A stretch of 61,731 nt of DNA from Planctomycetes bacterium B3_Pla (GCA_005223045.1 NJBM01000009.1:1-61731), one strand, 5' to 3'. Counted from the first letter of the stretch, positions 33,730 through 43,071 are shown. Program-made: numbers and translations. The notes: a model not told the origin generated them from the letters alone.

Positions 33730-35127
33730 ATGACAAAAACGATTATTGGCAGTCTGTTGGGGGCATTTGTGTTGTTTGCTGCGAGCCGTCCGCTTGCTGC
33801 CGAGACGAGGGATGATGGTTGGGTCTCGCTGTTTGACGGTGCGACGCTGAATGGCTGGAAAGCAAGCGAAAATAAAGGGAGCTTCAGCGTTCGCGACGGC
33901 GCAATCGTTGCCGAAAAGGCGCGAAGCCATCTATTTTACGCCGGGCCGGTGGAGAACGCTATCTTCACGGACTTCGAGCTGAAGGTGGATGTTATGACAA
34001 AACCCGGCTCGAACGGGGGAATCTATTTCCATACTGAATTCCAGAAAAAGGGCTGGCCTCTCAAGGGATTCGAGGCGCAGGTGAACAATACGCACAAGAA
34101 CAAGAACCGGACCGGCAGCTTGTTTCAAATGCAGAATGTTGTCGTCAAGTCGGCCGCCGACAACGTGTGGTTCACAGAGCATATCATCGTCGAAGGCAAG
34201 CGCATCATCGTAAAGATCGACGGCAAAACTGTGGTCGATTGGACTGAGCCTGATACGCCGGCAGCGCCCAAAGCCCACCCGGGCAGGATTATCTCAAGCG
34301 GGACGTTCGCATTGCAGGCCCACGATCCCGGCAGCACGGTCTATTATAAGAATATCCGGGTCAAGCCGCTGCCGGTGATTGATTTTCCATTGGCCGACCT
34401 GCACGTGCATCTCAAGGGCGGGTTGACACTGGCCCAGGCGATTGAGAATTCGAAGAAGCGAGGTGTGAAGTTCGGCATCGCTCAGAACTGCGGCCTAAAC
34501 TTCCCCTGCCGGGACGACGAGGGCTTGCGCGAGTATTTGGAGCTTCTCGAAGGCAAGCCTGTTTACTCGGCGATGCAGGCCGAGGGCCGGGAATGGCTGA
34601 CGATGTTCTCGCCCGAGTGGATGGCGAAATTCGATTACATCTTCACCGATTCGATGACATGGACCGACGACAAGGGCAGACGCATGCGGCTGTGGATGCC
34701 CAATGAGGTGCACGTGGACGACGAGCAGCAGTTCATGGACATGCTGGTGCGAAAAACGGTCGGCATCCTGAGCAGTGAGCCTATTGATATCTACGTCAAT
34801 CCAACGTTTTTGCCCAGAGTAATCGCCGACAAGTACGATGAGTTATGGACCAAAGAGAGGATGGCGAAAGTCATTGCCGCCGCAGTAGAGAACGACGTGG
34901 CGATAGAAATCAACGCCCGGTACAAACTGCCAAGCATCAGATTCATCAAGCTGGCAAAGAAAGCCGGGGCGAAGTTCTCCTGCGGCACCAACAACGGCGG
35001 CAAAAACCTCGGAACTCTCGAATACAGCAAGAGGGCAATTCGCGAATGCGGGCTGAAGGAGGCTGACTTCTTCAAACCGCGCCCATCCGGCAACAGAGCC
35101 GTTGATCGCTGGAAAGCCCGGCGCTGA
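33730..35127 (+). CDS. Secreted DUF1080 domain fused to a PHP/amidohydrolase-like metal-enzyme domain
   Basis: The product has 465 residues. A signal peptide (about 1-22) is followed by a DUF1080 jelly roll (WVSLFDGATLNGWK to FALQAHDPGSTVYYKNI) up to about residue 215. The second half starts with FPLADLHVHLKGG, an H-x-H metal motif typical of PHP or amidohydrolase folds. It continues with AQNCGLNF, IDIYVNPTFLPR, AIEINARYKLP and SCGTNNGG, the strand ends of such a barrel. An exported two-domain enzyme on a sugar derivative or its ester is likely, with the second domain a hydrolase. AAGGAG at 33716-33721 sets the start at 33730; the frame extends to 33658 without support. Confidence 0.8.
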   Translation: MTKTIIGSLLGAFVLFAASRPLAAETRDDGWVSLFDGATLNGWKASENKGSFSVRDGAIVAEKARSHLFYAGPVENAIFTDFELKVDVMTKPGSNGGIYFHTEFQKKGWPLKGFEAQVNNTHKNKNRTGSLFQMQNVVVKSAADNVWFTEHIIVEGKRIIVKIDGKTVVDWTEPDTPAAPKAHPGRIISSGTFALQAHDPGSTVYYKNIRVKPLPVIDFPLADLHVHLKGGLTLAQAIENSKKRGVKFGIAQNCGLNFPCRDDEGLREYLELLEGKPVYSAMQAEGREWLTMFSPEWMAKFDYIFTDSMTWTDDKGRRMRLWMPNEVHVDDEQQFMDMLVRKTVGILSSEPIDIYVNPTFLPRVIADKYDELWTKERMAKVIAAAVENDVAIEINARYKLPSIRFIKLAKKAGAKFSCGTNNGGKNLGTLEYSKRAIRECGLKEADFFKPRPSGNRAVDRWKARR

Positions 35128-35550
35128 GGACAACGGGCAGTCTTCTCGAAAGGAATTCTTGAATTTTTTGAGATTTTCTCAAGAAAATTTTTCGCGCAAA
35201 CATTTCTCGTTATCGGGGTTAAGCAGGGGAACTCATTGCAAATGAGAGAAGATATTCAAGCTGTTAATCTGGAGCTTTGGGCGGTGGAAAGAGAGTGAGA
35301 AGTCTCCGGATTGGCACTGTCCTTGCCTGCGTTCAATCGCCATTTGTTGTCGGTCCCGCAGCCGAAAAGAATGTCTCAAGGTCGGCGGCGCAATCTGCCG
35401 ATGACCGTTATGCAATGAAATGAAAAAACCGACGTTGCCCCTGTGAGGCAGAAGACGAGTATTTCAGAAATTACAAAAACCAGATGGAATTAAAGGAATA
35501 CACTTGCTCTTGCCTGCACAGGGGCCTTTTTTGTCCTTTCATTTTCACCG
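35128..35550. other. 423-base stretch with a long hairpin
   Basis: No gene is seen. The main structure is the 15-bp stem listed at 35437-35532. An AT-rich TTTTTTGAGATTTT element near 35165 recurs near 38150. Confidence 0.45.
35437..35532 (+). terminator. Large terminator-like stem-loop
   Basis: GCCCCTGTGAGGCA pairs with TGCCTGCACAGGGGC (one bulged G) around about 60 bases, followed by C and T6. The loop is long for a simple terminator, so an attenuator or a short structured RNA is possible. It lies about 310 bases after the DUF1080 gene and just beyond the stop of the convergent gene. Confidence 0.45.
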
Positions 35551-37629
35551 TTATCCAATCCGCGCCGGTCGAATCTTTAAGGCGCAGAGCTTGCGCGGCG
35601 GCAACTTGAATGAGATGCGCGTCCTGCGATCTTCCACTGAGAATTCAGACGTCTGAGCGAGCGTCTTTTCCTGCCCGCCTATGGTTGTGACAGTGAGTGT
35701 GTATTTGCCCGGATCGAGCAGGTAGAACTCAGCCGACATTGGGCGTTGTTTCGCATCGAAGTTAAACAGCTCGGCTGCAAACTGCGTGCTTGTCGATTCG
35801 GTGACCAGCACGGCAATGTCACGAGGCGGCGTCAGCCAGCGAACTGCATTGAGCGGGAAGTATCCGGCGGCGCCCGGGTCGCCTGTCGCCATTGAATAGA
35901 GCAGCGACGGATTGGGCGTGTGGATTGTCCCTGCCGGCTCAGCCAATCTGTCGCCGCCAGAGAACAGCGAAGGGAAACGCAGCACCCGGTCGGTATAGCG
36001 CACTTCGCTGGTGTAACCCTCGAAGTTGATGCGAAGGGCTTCGGCATTCTGCCGCACAGCCGAGACCAGCGGGCCACGGTCGCCGTGCAGACGAAAGCGC
36101 ATATACGGCGACATTTCCTTGCCGAGAAAATCATCGAATTCTGTGTTGCCCGTCAGGAACCTGTACTTTGTGATGACGCTCGAAAGCCCGCCCAGTCTCG
36201 ATGCGCACCAGGCTTCGGTGCCTGGGTCCGGCTGCGTTTGCGGCCGAGAGTTGAGGTACTTGAGGCGAATGCCGGCCATCGAGCGGATCGGCGCCAGGTA
36301 TTTCGCCTTGCCGGTCATGTGGCAGGTTAGCAGCAGGGTGTGCGTCATCAGGTCCATCGCGCTGGGATACAGGTACAACGTGTACTCGCCGTGGTTGCGA
36401 GGGTCCCACCAGTTGTCTCCGAGACCGCCGATCTTCCCATCCGGCCAGTGGATTGCCGTCGGGATTATGCCGGCCGGCTTGCCGCGTTCGGTTCGTGCCG
36501 CCGCATCGACCCACGTATCCATCCATGCCGCAAAGAGCCTCGTCAATCGCTCATCCCCCGTCCGCTGCCAGTAGAGCAACGCCGGCTGGACTACCCTCGG
36601 ATGATACACCGTGTCGCACGCACGCTGTGGATTCGTCTCGATCCTATCGGCGGTAAAGTATGTGCTTTTGAACTGAAGAAATCCTCTCTGGTTTCGACCG
36701 GTCCAGAGTTTCTCCATGAACTCGACTGGGCGAAGGGCATACTCTCGCCAAAGAGCATTGTCCGGATCGACGTGCATCATCGGCGTCACGGCGTCGGCAG
36801 AATCCTCGGCGGTGTGCTCGACGTCCGACATGCGGGTCGTGTAGCCCTTTTGCATGTGCTCCTGGTTCATTAGCGCTTTTGAAAAGCGGGCCTGTGCCTG
36901 CGTGATCTTTGGGCTGTCGAATCCGATCAGGACCGGCACCCACCATCGCCACATCTCGCAGTCGTCGCCCCAGCCGCCGCCGTACTGACCGTCCTGCTGC
37001 ATACGGTTGTCGATCCACCACTCGATAATATCGGCCAGACGTTCGAGACCTTCGCGTTGATAGACCGCCCACTCCGGCGCACCCGGCACCGTCTCATAAC
37101 GCTTGTATGGCCCCGTGGGCCGGCCGAGATACATCCGGGCGATTTTATTTTCGGGAAAGGCTCCGGCGTACTTCTCGAAGAACCCGCGCGCTACAGCAAA
37201 GAATTCACGCCGTCTTTCGGGGATGCTCCAAACTCCGCCGGACTCCATCGTGTACCAGATGACCATCCTGCCGCGATACAGCCACGTCAGCGGATAAACT
37301 GCGGAATTTTCAGAGATATTGAAGTCAAAGTCCTTCTTGCGGCTTACCCCTCGACCGAAATAATCCAGCCGTTTTTCGCCCAGCCAGCGCTCGATCTGCT
37401 TGATGAGTCTGACAAGGTCCTCCCTGAGCGACGCATCCAGCCCCGGGCGCTTCCGGAGTTCTTTTAGGTAGTCCAGACGCACCTGGTCGCTGTCGGCGTT
37501 GCCGGCTCGCTGAATGACGGCACGAATCGAATCATCTTCAGCCCGCACCCGTCCGCCCATGAGCGTGCCGGCCGCCGCCAAAGAAGAGCTGCGAATAAAA
37601 TCGCGTCGTGACAATCTTTGTTTTCTCAT
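35551..37629 (-). CDS. Tat-exported large all-alpha protein, possibly carbohydrate-active
   Basis: The product has 692 residues. The N terminus LSRRDFIRSSSLAAAG is a textbook Tat signal. The body (about 60-560) is mostly helical with many aromatic pairs (GQYGGGWGDDCEMWRWW, NWWDPRNHGEYTLYLY, VYHPRVVQPALLYWQRTG), the pattern of an alpha/alpha toroid as in glycoside hydrolases and polysaccharide lyases. Residues about 590-692 look like a beta-sandwich (YTLTVTTIGGQEKTL, RTRISFKLPP). It is therefore likely a periplasmic enzyme or binding protein for glycans. I recognise no exact family. The start is supported by AGGTGA before the ATG. Confidence 0.65.
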   Translation of the reverse strand: MRKQRLSRRDFIRSSSLAAAGTLMGGRVRAEDDSIRAVIQRAGNADSDQVRLDYLKELRKRPGLDASLREDLVRLIKQIERWLGEKRLDYFGRGVSRKKDFDFNISENSAVYPLTWLYRGRMVIWYTMESGGVWSIPERRREFFAVARGFFEKYAGAFPENKIARMYLGRPTGPYKRYETVPGAPEWAVYQREGLERLADIIEWWIDNRMQQDGQYGGGWGDDCEMWRWWVPVLIGFDSPKITQAQARFSKALMNQEHMQKGYTTRMSDVEHTAEDSADAVTPMMHVDPDNALWREYALRPVEFMEKLWTGRNQRGFLQFKSTYFTADRIETNPQRACDTVYHPRVVQPALLYWQRTGDERLTRLFAAWMDTWVDAAARTERGKPAGIIPTAIHWPDGKIGGLGDNWWDPRNHGEYTLYLYPSAMDLMTHTLLLTCHMTGKAKYLAPIRSMAGIRLKYLNSRPQTQPDPGTEAWCASRLGGLSSVITKYRFLTGNTEFDDFLGKEMSPYMRFRLHGDRGPLVSAVRQNAEALRINFEGYTSEVRYTDRVLRFPSLFSGGDRLAEPAGTIHTPNPSLLYSMATGDPGAAGYFPLNAVRWLTPPRDIAVLVTESTSTQFAAELFNFDAKQRPMSAEFYLLDPGKYTLTVTTIGGQEKTLAQTSEFSVEDRRTRISFKLPPRKLCALKIRPARIG

Positions 37630-37728
37630 AAGTCACCTGCCGCCTGCATAGTCACGGCATAGAATACAGCAGAACGCCGTTACCTCAAAGCGATAAATCC
37701 GACAGGCCGGCACTGGAAAGGCAAAATA

Positions 37729-38000
37729 GCCACAGAGAGCACCGAGAACACAGAGAAACAATCAATAATCAATTTCTAAGGCCACAGATTACGCAGATTA
37801 ACACGGATTCTTGCGCCACAGAGAGCACCGAGAACACAGAGCAATAATCAATAGTCAATAGTAAATAGTAAATTGCAGGGGCCACAGATTCCACGGATTT
37901 CGCTGAGGGCAAGATGAACCACGAAGAAAACAATAATCAATAGTAAATAATCAATAATCAATTACAAGGTCCTGTCCAAAGAGCTTTTGAACGTTCGTGT
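37729..38000. repeat. Repeat cluster: 27-mer duplicates and TAGTAAA-type heptamers
   Basis: An identical 27-mer (beginning GCCACAGAGAGCACC) occurs at 37729-37755 and 37815-37841. Between and after the copies are CACAGATTAC-type phrases and runs of AATAATCAATAGTAAAT. The heptamer run TAGTAAA recurs in the opposite orientation at 42238-42282. Confidence 0.75.
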
Positions 38001-38258
38001 AAATTCGTGTGAATTCGTGGTTAACAATATCTTCGTAAATCCTGTAATCCCGTCCAAAACCCTTTTCAAACACCCCCAGATTCCCGCCAAAGCACGGATT
38101 TCCCTTTTTACTCCTGTCTTCTGAATTCTGTTTTTTCACTTTTTTGCATTTTTTGAGATTTTGTCGTCTACATTTGCCCTCTGAGAAACGCCTTTATTAG
38201 TAGAAGGGCACTAATCTGTGCGATATGGCGACTTGGACAGGATTGTGGGCGAATGTGC

Positions 38259-38287
38259 TTGTTCCCGGTTGGGAACACGGGTATGAT
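38259..38287 (+). promoter_or_regulatory. Promoter with an operator palindrome
   Basis: TTGTTC (38259-38264), 17 bases, then TATGAT (38282-38287). The spacer overlaps a perfect palindrome GTTCCCGGTTGGGAAC at 38261-38276, which would place a repressor on the promoter. It drives the TPR gene that starts 71 bases on. Confidence 0.6.
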
Positions 38288-38357
38288 ATGAAACAGCAAC
38301 TTTGAGCGAGCGATAAGAGGTGCCGAGACAGCAGAATACGGGGATTTAGGAGTCGCG

Positions 38358-40596
38358 ATGATGAGTTGGTTAGCTGACTTTCTGAATATCTATGATAGGT
38401 TTCGACAAATTCATCATGACCGGCAAGCCAAGCGACCCCGGCTAGTCATCCCGGCTCATGTGGAAGACCAACATCCTAAGGTTGGCCTGGCTCTAGCCCT
38501 GTCGTTGATTCCTCTGGTCCTTGTTAGCGGGGCATTGGTGTACTACTACGCAGTGACAGCACATTCTCTGTCCGTAGATGTTCAGGGCAAGACAGTTGAT
38601 CCCCCCTTCACATCTTGTTCGAAATGTGTGTGTTGTGCTCGCCTCGTTGAGTGCTGCTAGCCAACTGCTTCTAATTTCTGTTATGCTGATCCGGCGACGC
38701 GTCCGGAGAACTGTCGCTTGCTTTCTTCTGTCAGGTTCTATTCTGTCTGTTGGCATAACCGTCTTCGGTTTCCGCCTCATAACCGCATGCACATTTGCAG
38801 TAGAATACTCTGCGTTCAATCGTGGCGTCACACTTTTTGACAAGAAACAGTTCGACGCGGCAATTTCACAATTTGAGCGAATTCTTGCCTTCGCCCCTGA
38901 ATCACGGGTAGCAGACAATGCCTTGGGGCGAATTGCCGGTTCTCATTATTGGCAAGGGCACTATGATAAGGCTATCGCCGAGTGTGTCCTTTACCTTTCC
39001 ATGTACCCGAAGTCAAATATATCGGACAATATCAGAACCACGCTCGACATGAGCATGGGCAAGTTTGGCAGTACTCACTCGGACGAGGCTTGTGTTGAAT
39101 TGGTGAAAGATTTGACGCTTCGCTATCCTAATCTCGAATTAGGATTTTTGCAGTTCTTGGGCCTACCCATAGATGCAGCGTCCAAAGATCCAGAAGATCT
39201 CCCTTGGGTATATAGCATTTACAATGAGGAGGCGGTTGCTGTGCAAGACAGAATTCGGCACTTTCTCAGACATCTACCCTCAAACCGCAGTGCACCTCTT
39301 GCACTTTTCCTTATGGGTGAACACAGGCAACTTTTACAGCAATATCGTGGTTCCTACCTTGCGAGGGTAGGTTTTTCCGCTATGTTGGAGGCGAAATATT
39401 CGGAAATTGATGTAGATGAGAACAAGCCGGAGTCTCTGCAGATGCTACTGGGCGAAATCGATTTCGCCCTCGCAGATGGCCACTTAGATTCGGATTCCTT
39501 AGAGACTGTCAGATCTTTCAGAGGACGCATCATGGTGCGTCTGGGGCTATATGGCGGTGCTCTTAATGAACTCGCCGATTGGCTAACCTCAACAGCGGAG
39601 TTGTCGGGTCACATCGAGTCCGAGGCTATGAGCCTGTTCTTGGGCGTTGCAGTCCTACTGCTGAAGGATGCCGAGTGGGAAAGTTGGCGTAGGACCGAAC
39701 TCGGAGGCCGGCTTCTGGCGAGTTACCCCGCAATCGACAGCTTCGTGAATATCCAGCGCCTGGCGGCAAAGGGAGATTACGAAGGGGCTTGGATGCATGC
39801 TAAGGATCAGCTGAAGGCGCACCTGATGCCCGTATCAGCTGTACCACCAGTAGATATTGGGGCTCTTGAGAATACTGCCACACTCCTTGGCAGCCGAGAC
39901 TCAGATGCCCGCGCCTTTGCCGAAAACGTCCTGGCCCACGCCGGAGAGTGGAAGGCAGCTCTATATCGGGATTACCCGATGGAAGTATTCTTGGCAGTGG
40001 AAGATTTCTACTACGAGATAAACAATCTGTATCTTGCAGCTCTCGAAGCACTTCCAAAGGATGATGACCGACTACTCTCCATTCGCGCGAAGTTACTGGA
40101 GCTACTCTACAAGAGCTATCCAGTTTACTCGGAGGACAGGCGGAAGACTCGGGAGGACTGCAATCATGCATATGCGCTGCTTGCCACGAAAAGCAGCGAC
40201 CCGCCAGTAAGACGAGATGCCATGCTTCGCCGGGCAATGATCTTCTTGGACAATCCGTGGGACCTGCAGACTGCCAGAGAATGCTTTAGGAGTTTCGTCA
40301 ACGCATATCCACAGGATTCTGCTGCAAACAATGCACTGAATTGGATTGCTTGGTCGTGCTGTTGTGAGGCCAACGCGAATCTCGGGGATGCGGGATTGTA
40401 CGTTGTGCTATATGAACAAGCTGCAGCCGTATATCGCGAGCTTCACGACCGGTATCCAACTGGACATTTGGGACGAAATTCCTTACGGGCGGAGGCGATA
40501 ATTCGGTACAAGATCGGAATGGTGAAAGCTGGTCACCGCAAGCCTCACCAGTTATACAGACCGGACGAAGTGAGCATTTATTTGGCAGATGATTGA
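38358..40596 (+). CDS. Membrane-anchored TPR protein interrupted by a frameshift at a C6 tract
   Basis: Two overlapping frames read as one gene. The first (38358-38660) gives a cytoplasmic start and a membrane span (LALALSLIPLVLVSGALVYYYAV). The second (open from 38578 to 40596) gives two further spans, then about 600 residues with TPR-like repeats (FNRGVTLFDKKQFDAAISQF, SHYWQGHYDKAIAECVLY, and CFRSFVNAYPQDSAANNAL near the end). They meet at GATCCCCCCTTC (C run about 38600-38605), where one base less or two more would join them without loss. A sequencing slip, phase variation or programmed frameshifting could each explain it. Counting both parts, the protein is about 745 residues. It precedes the SEDS-like gene by 24 bases and probably forms an operon with it. 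Confidence 0.65.
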
Positions 40597-40620
40597 ATCC
40601 AGGAAGGAGTCAGTCCAGCC

Positions 40621-41964
40621 GTGAGAACTGAGGAACCTCAAGCTAATGTGGGCAAGTTTAGAAGAGGATTATCCAACCTTGATGGACAGAATTCGGAGAA
40701 GAACACGTTTTTGAGCATGCACAGAATAACAGAATGGTTGGTTGTCCGTCTTGCTCTTTTTTGGGCTGTAAGTACTCTTTTAGCTCTGTCCACCGTTATT
40801 GGTGATATTCCCGTAGTGCCGTTGTTCATCTTGTCGGTTCCAGCCGCATGTGTGGGTGTTCCGAGAATTATCAGAAGAGACGGCGCAGATTGGGAACGAT
40901 TGGCTGGCCTTCTTTTGGGTTCAGCGATTGTTTTCACCATAGTCTATGTGGTGAGTGGTTTTGATGTGCTCTTCTGGTCGCTGGTGATTGGAATGGGAGT
41001 CATTTGCTGGATGATCGTGCCAAGAGCTTTCTTGGCGTTCCTTTTCACAGGCGCGTTGTTCAGTTCGATAATGGCAATATGTCAGCCTCCATTGCACGGC
41101 ACACATCGTTGGATACACATTTCAGGATTGTCTTTCAACACAGCACACGTGCTTGCTGCAGCGACCGTACTCTGGTTTGCATCTACACGCTCCAACTTCC
41201 TCCGATTCCTCTCTCTGGCAATTGGGCTGGCATGCCTCATTAAGTCAGGGTCGTTTACGTTTGCGGCGGTTACATCCGTAGTGTGTTTGCTTTTGCTTGC
41301 CATGAAATTGCAGTGGGGAGAATGCGCCCTCGCACTCGCTATTACAGTCGTGTGCTTGATCTCTCCTTTGGCGCTTTCTCAGAACAGGATAATTCGCCTC
41401 ACTGACTATGTTGTTGGCGGTGATAGGCGGCCTTATCAGGTAACGCAAGCTCGGCTGTGCATGCGCGACTTGTGCTATATAGGCACTTCACCAGCAATAC
41501 GCAGGCATTTACCAGGTGTCGCAGATGACATGTCTCTTATGAAATTCATGATTTGGGGAGGGACATTTACAGGAGGTCTCCTTATTGTGTGCCATGCGGT
41601 CATTGTGGCGTGCATATGGTTCGTGCTCAACAGAGCAGATGCGTGGGGAAGGAGCTTGGGCATCGCTGTGATGTGTTTCTATGTAATCATCTTGGTACTG
41701 CATATCCTAAGCAATCTTACTCTGATTCCTAGTATTGGCGTGAGCGCCCCATTCCAAGGTCGGGGGCTTACCAATGTTGTTGTGGGGCTCCTACTGCTCT
41801 GGATTGTCTCGTCTGCGTCAAATGTGAGTTGTGAAGCAACAGAGACTCCCAATTCGGAACCGACAGAAGTGATGTTGTTGAGTGTTGTCGTAGTCACAAT
41901 TTGCTACATTGTCGTGTGCACGGTCCCCTTGTGGGTGAGCTTGCTATTCCCGGCGGAAATCTAG
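40621..41964 (+). CDS. Divergent SEDS (FtsW/RodA-like) polytopic membrane protein
   Basis: The product has 447 residues with about ten membrane spans. Three stretches line up with SEDS proteins. GTHRWIHISGLSFNTAHVL stands for the G-x-R-W-I-x-x-G-x-x-x-F block. LPGVADDMSLMKFM stands for LPEAHTDFIF, with an Asp at the catalytic position. GVSAPFQGRGLTNVVVGLL stands for G-x-x-L-P-F-x-S-Y-G-G. SEDS proteins polymerise peptidoglycan glycan strands from lipid II at the inner membrane. Here the usual class B PBP partner is absent, and a TPR protein lies just upstream. The start is GTG at 40621, with AAGGAG about 13 bases before, rather far; an ATG 32 codons in is an alternative. The similarity is weak, so another polytopic family cannot be excluded. 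Confidence 0.5.
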   Translation: MRTEEPQANVGKFRRGLSNLDGQNSEKNTFLSMHRITEWLVVRLALFWAVSTLLALSTVIGDIPVVPLFILSVPAACVGVPRIIRRDGADWERLAGLLLGSAIVFTIVYVVSGFDVLFWSLVIGMGVICWMIVPRAFLAFLFTGALFSSIMAICQPPLHGTHRWIHISGLSFNTAHVLAAATVLWFASTRSNFLRFLSLAIGLACLIKSGSFTFAAVTSVVCLLLLAMKLQWGECALALAITVVCLISPLALSQNRIIRLTDYVVGGDRRPYQVTQARLCMRDLCYIGTSPAIRRHLPGVADDMSLMKFMIWGGTFTGGLLIVCHAVIVACIWFVLNRADAWGRSLGIAVMCFYVIILVLHILSNLTLIPSIGVSAPFQGRGLTNVVVGLLLLWIVSSASNVSCEATETPNSEPTEVMLLSVVVVTICYIVVCTVPLWVSLLFPAEI

Positions 41965-42276
41965 AGGGAAAACTGAAAACGAAAACTAGGGACAGCGGAG
42001 CAGCCGACAAGGTTGCCATCCAGCGGGTGAGAGTCCCGCCGCGCCAAGTCCTCTGTGGCCGCTTAGCCCGCCAATTGATAACTGCGATTCTGTTTGTTGC
42101 GCACTGGTGGAAATCAATGGTGCATGGATATCATGCATTCGTGGTAGGGGCTGACTTTTTCGAAGCCTAAGTTTTTGTATAGGGACAGGGCGGGTGTGTT
42201 GTCGGCTTTTACGTTTAGGCCGATGTGGCCCTTGTCATTGACTATTTACTATTTACTATTTACTATTGACTATTGG
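41965..42276. other. 312-base stretch: GNAT remnant and heptamer repeat
   Basis: Past the SEDS-like stop there is a GC-rich piece (about 42000-42080, with GGGTGAGAGTCCCGCC), then the broken GNAT copy at 42114-42235, then the TACTATT heptamer run. No intact gene is present. Confidence 0.6.
42114..42235 (-). pseudogene. Fragment of a GNAT acetyltransferase (C-terminal 40 codons)
   Basis: Read on the minus strand it gives GHIGLNVKADN, then ALSLYKNLGFEKVSPYHE and CMISM. This is closely similar to the end of the intact GNAT gene next door (VGLNVKADNEAAMALYEKLGFEKV). Stops lie directly upstream in the heptamer repeat. The two copies differ enough to be old paralogues or an old duplication. Confidence 0.8.
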
Positions 42277-42282
42277 CTATTG
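42238..42282. repeat. TACTATT heptamer repeat
   Basis: About six units of a 7-bp motif (TTTACTA/TTGACTA) lie between the GNAT fragment and the intact GNAT gene. The same repeat in the other orientation is found at 37840-37960. Confidence 0.75.
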
Positions 42283-43071
42283 TCCGTGCTTTCGCATGGA
42301 TATCATGCATTCGTAATAGGGATTGACTTTCTCGAAGCCTAATTTTTCGTATAGGGCCATTGCAGCCTCATTGTCGGCTTTTACATTCAGGCCGACATGG
42401 TTGGTGCTTTCAGTTAAGGACTGGCATAATCTTGCCGTGGCGGATTTGGCCAGGCCATTGCCGCGATAGTCCGGGTGGGTTACGATATTGCCTAAGGATG
42501 CGACTTTGTACTTTTGTGAATAGACATGGACACCGGCTACGGTGATTAGTCTGTCTTCTTGTCTTATGCCGAAATACTGCCCTGTTTCCAGCATTCTTGG
42601 GTTGAACCAGTTGCCGGGGTAAGCTTCTTCGTATAGCCGGAGTAGTTGGTCCAGATCATTGGCCGTTAAGCGGATTACTTGCGAGCAATCGACATCACGG
42701 AAACGCGATTTGTCGCTCAGCGCCATCTTGTAGTGCTTCTGGAAATATTCAAATTCGTATTGCTCGTCGAAAACTTCCGCCAGTCCGGAGCTTAAATGGG
42801 CGTGGAACCGGCCCGGCAGCAAATGCAATATCGACCGGAGCAGTTCGGCCATTGGGCCTCGTTCTTCGCTCATCGCGTGAAGGGTCGGCACCGGCGGCAC
42901 AGTGTAGAGCAACACGATAGCCTGAATGTCATCGCCGTCTTTGGCGGCATACCATACGGTGTCGTGCCAGAAGAAATCGTCAAGGTCCCCAATGCTGTAA
43001 ATGTGGAGATAGACGTTCTTTCGCAGGAATGCTTCTATTTCCGCTTTGCTGTGCAGGCAGCATATTTTCAT
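42277..43071 (-). CDS. GNAT-family N-acetyltransferase
   Basis: The product has 264 residues. The C-terminal half has the acetyl-CoA binding loop THPDYRGNGLAKSATARL (motif A, R-G-x-G-x-A), preceded by VASLGNIV. It ends with GLNVKADNEAAMALYEKLGF (motif B). The N-terminal 125 residues form a second, degenerate GNAT-like or DUF-type domain (HIYSIGDLDDFFW), as in two-domain GNATs such as the FR47-like group. It is cytoplasmic and transfers an acetyl group to an unknown amine. No ribosome binding site is clear. The stop abuts a heptamer repeat and a fragment of a related gene. Confidence 0.88.
   Translation of the reverse strand: MKICCLHSKAEIEAFLRKNVYLHIYSIGDLDDFFWHDTVWYAAKDGDDIQAIVLLYTVPPVPTLHAMSEERGPMAELLRSILHLLPGRFHAHLSSGLAEVFDEQYEFEYFQKHYKMALSDKSRFRDVDCSQVIRLTANDLDQLLRLYEEAYPGNWFNPRMLETGQYFGIRQEDRLITVAGVHVYSQKYKVASLGNIVTHPDYRGNGLAKSATARLCQSLTESTNHVGLNVKADNEAAMALYEKLGFEKVNPYYECMISMRKHGQ

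Larger units (their letters stand above)
37630..38357. other. 728-base non-coding stretch rich in low-complexity repeats
   Basis: Dispersed repeats fill about 37729-38000, and a promoter with an operator-like palindrome lies at 38259-38287. A 62-codon minus-strand frame at 37951-38139 spells the kind of peptide produced by repeat DNA and is not called. Confidence 0.6.

Noticed and set aside
37951..38139. 62-codon minus-strand frame with phrases such as NHEFTRIYTNVQKLF
   Set aside because: It lies in repeat DNA, has no ribosome binding site and spells a peptide typical of dispersed 'CACAGA/TTCGTG' repeats.
42000..42080. GGGTGAGAGTCCCGCC, resembling the 5' region of group II introns
   Set aside because: No maturase, no domain V hairpin and no exon-binding sites were found nearby; a short chance similarity.
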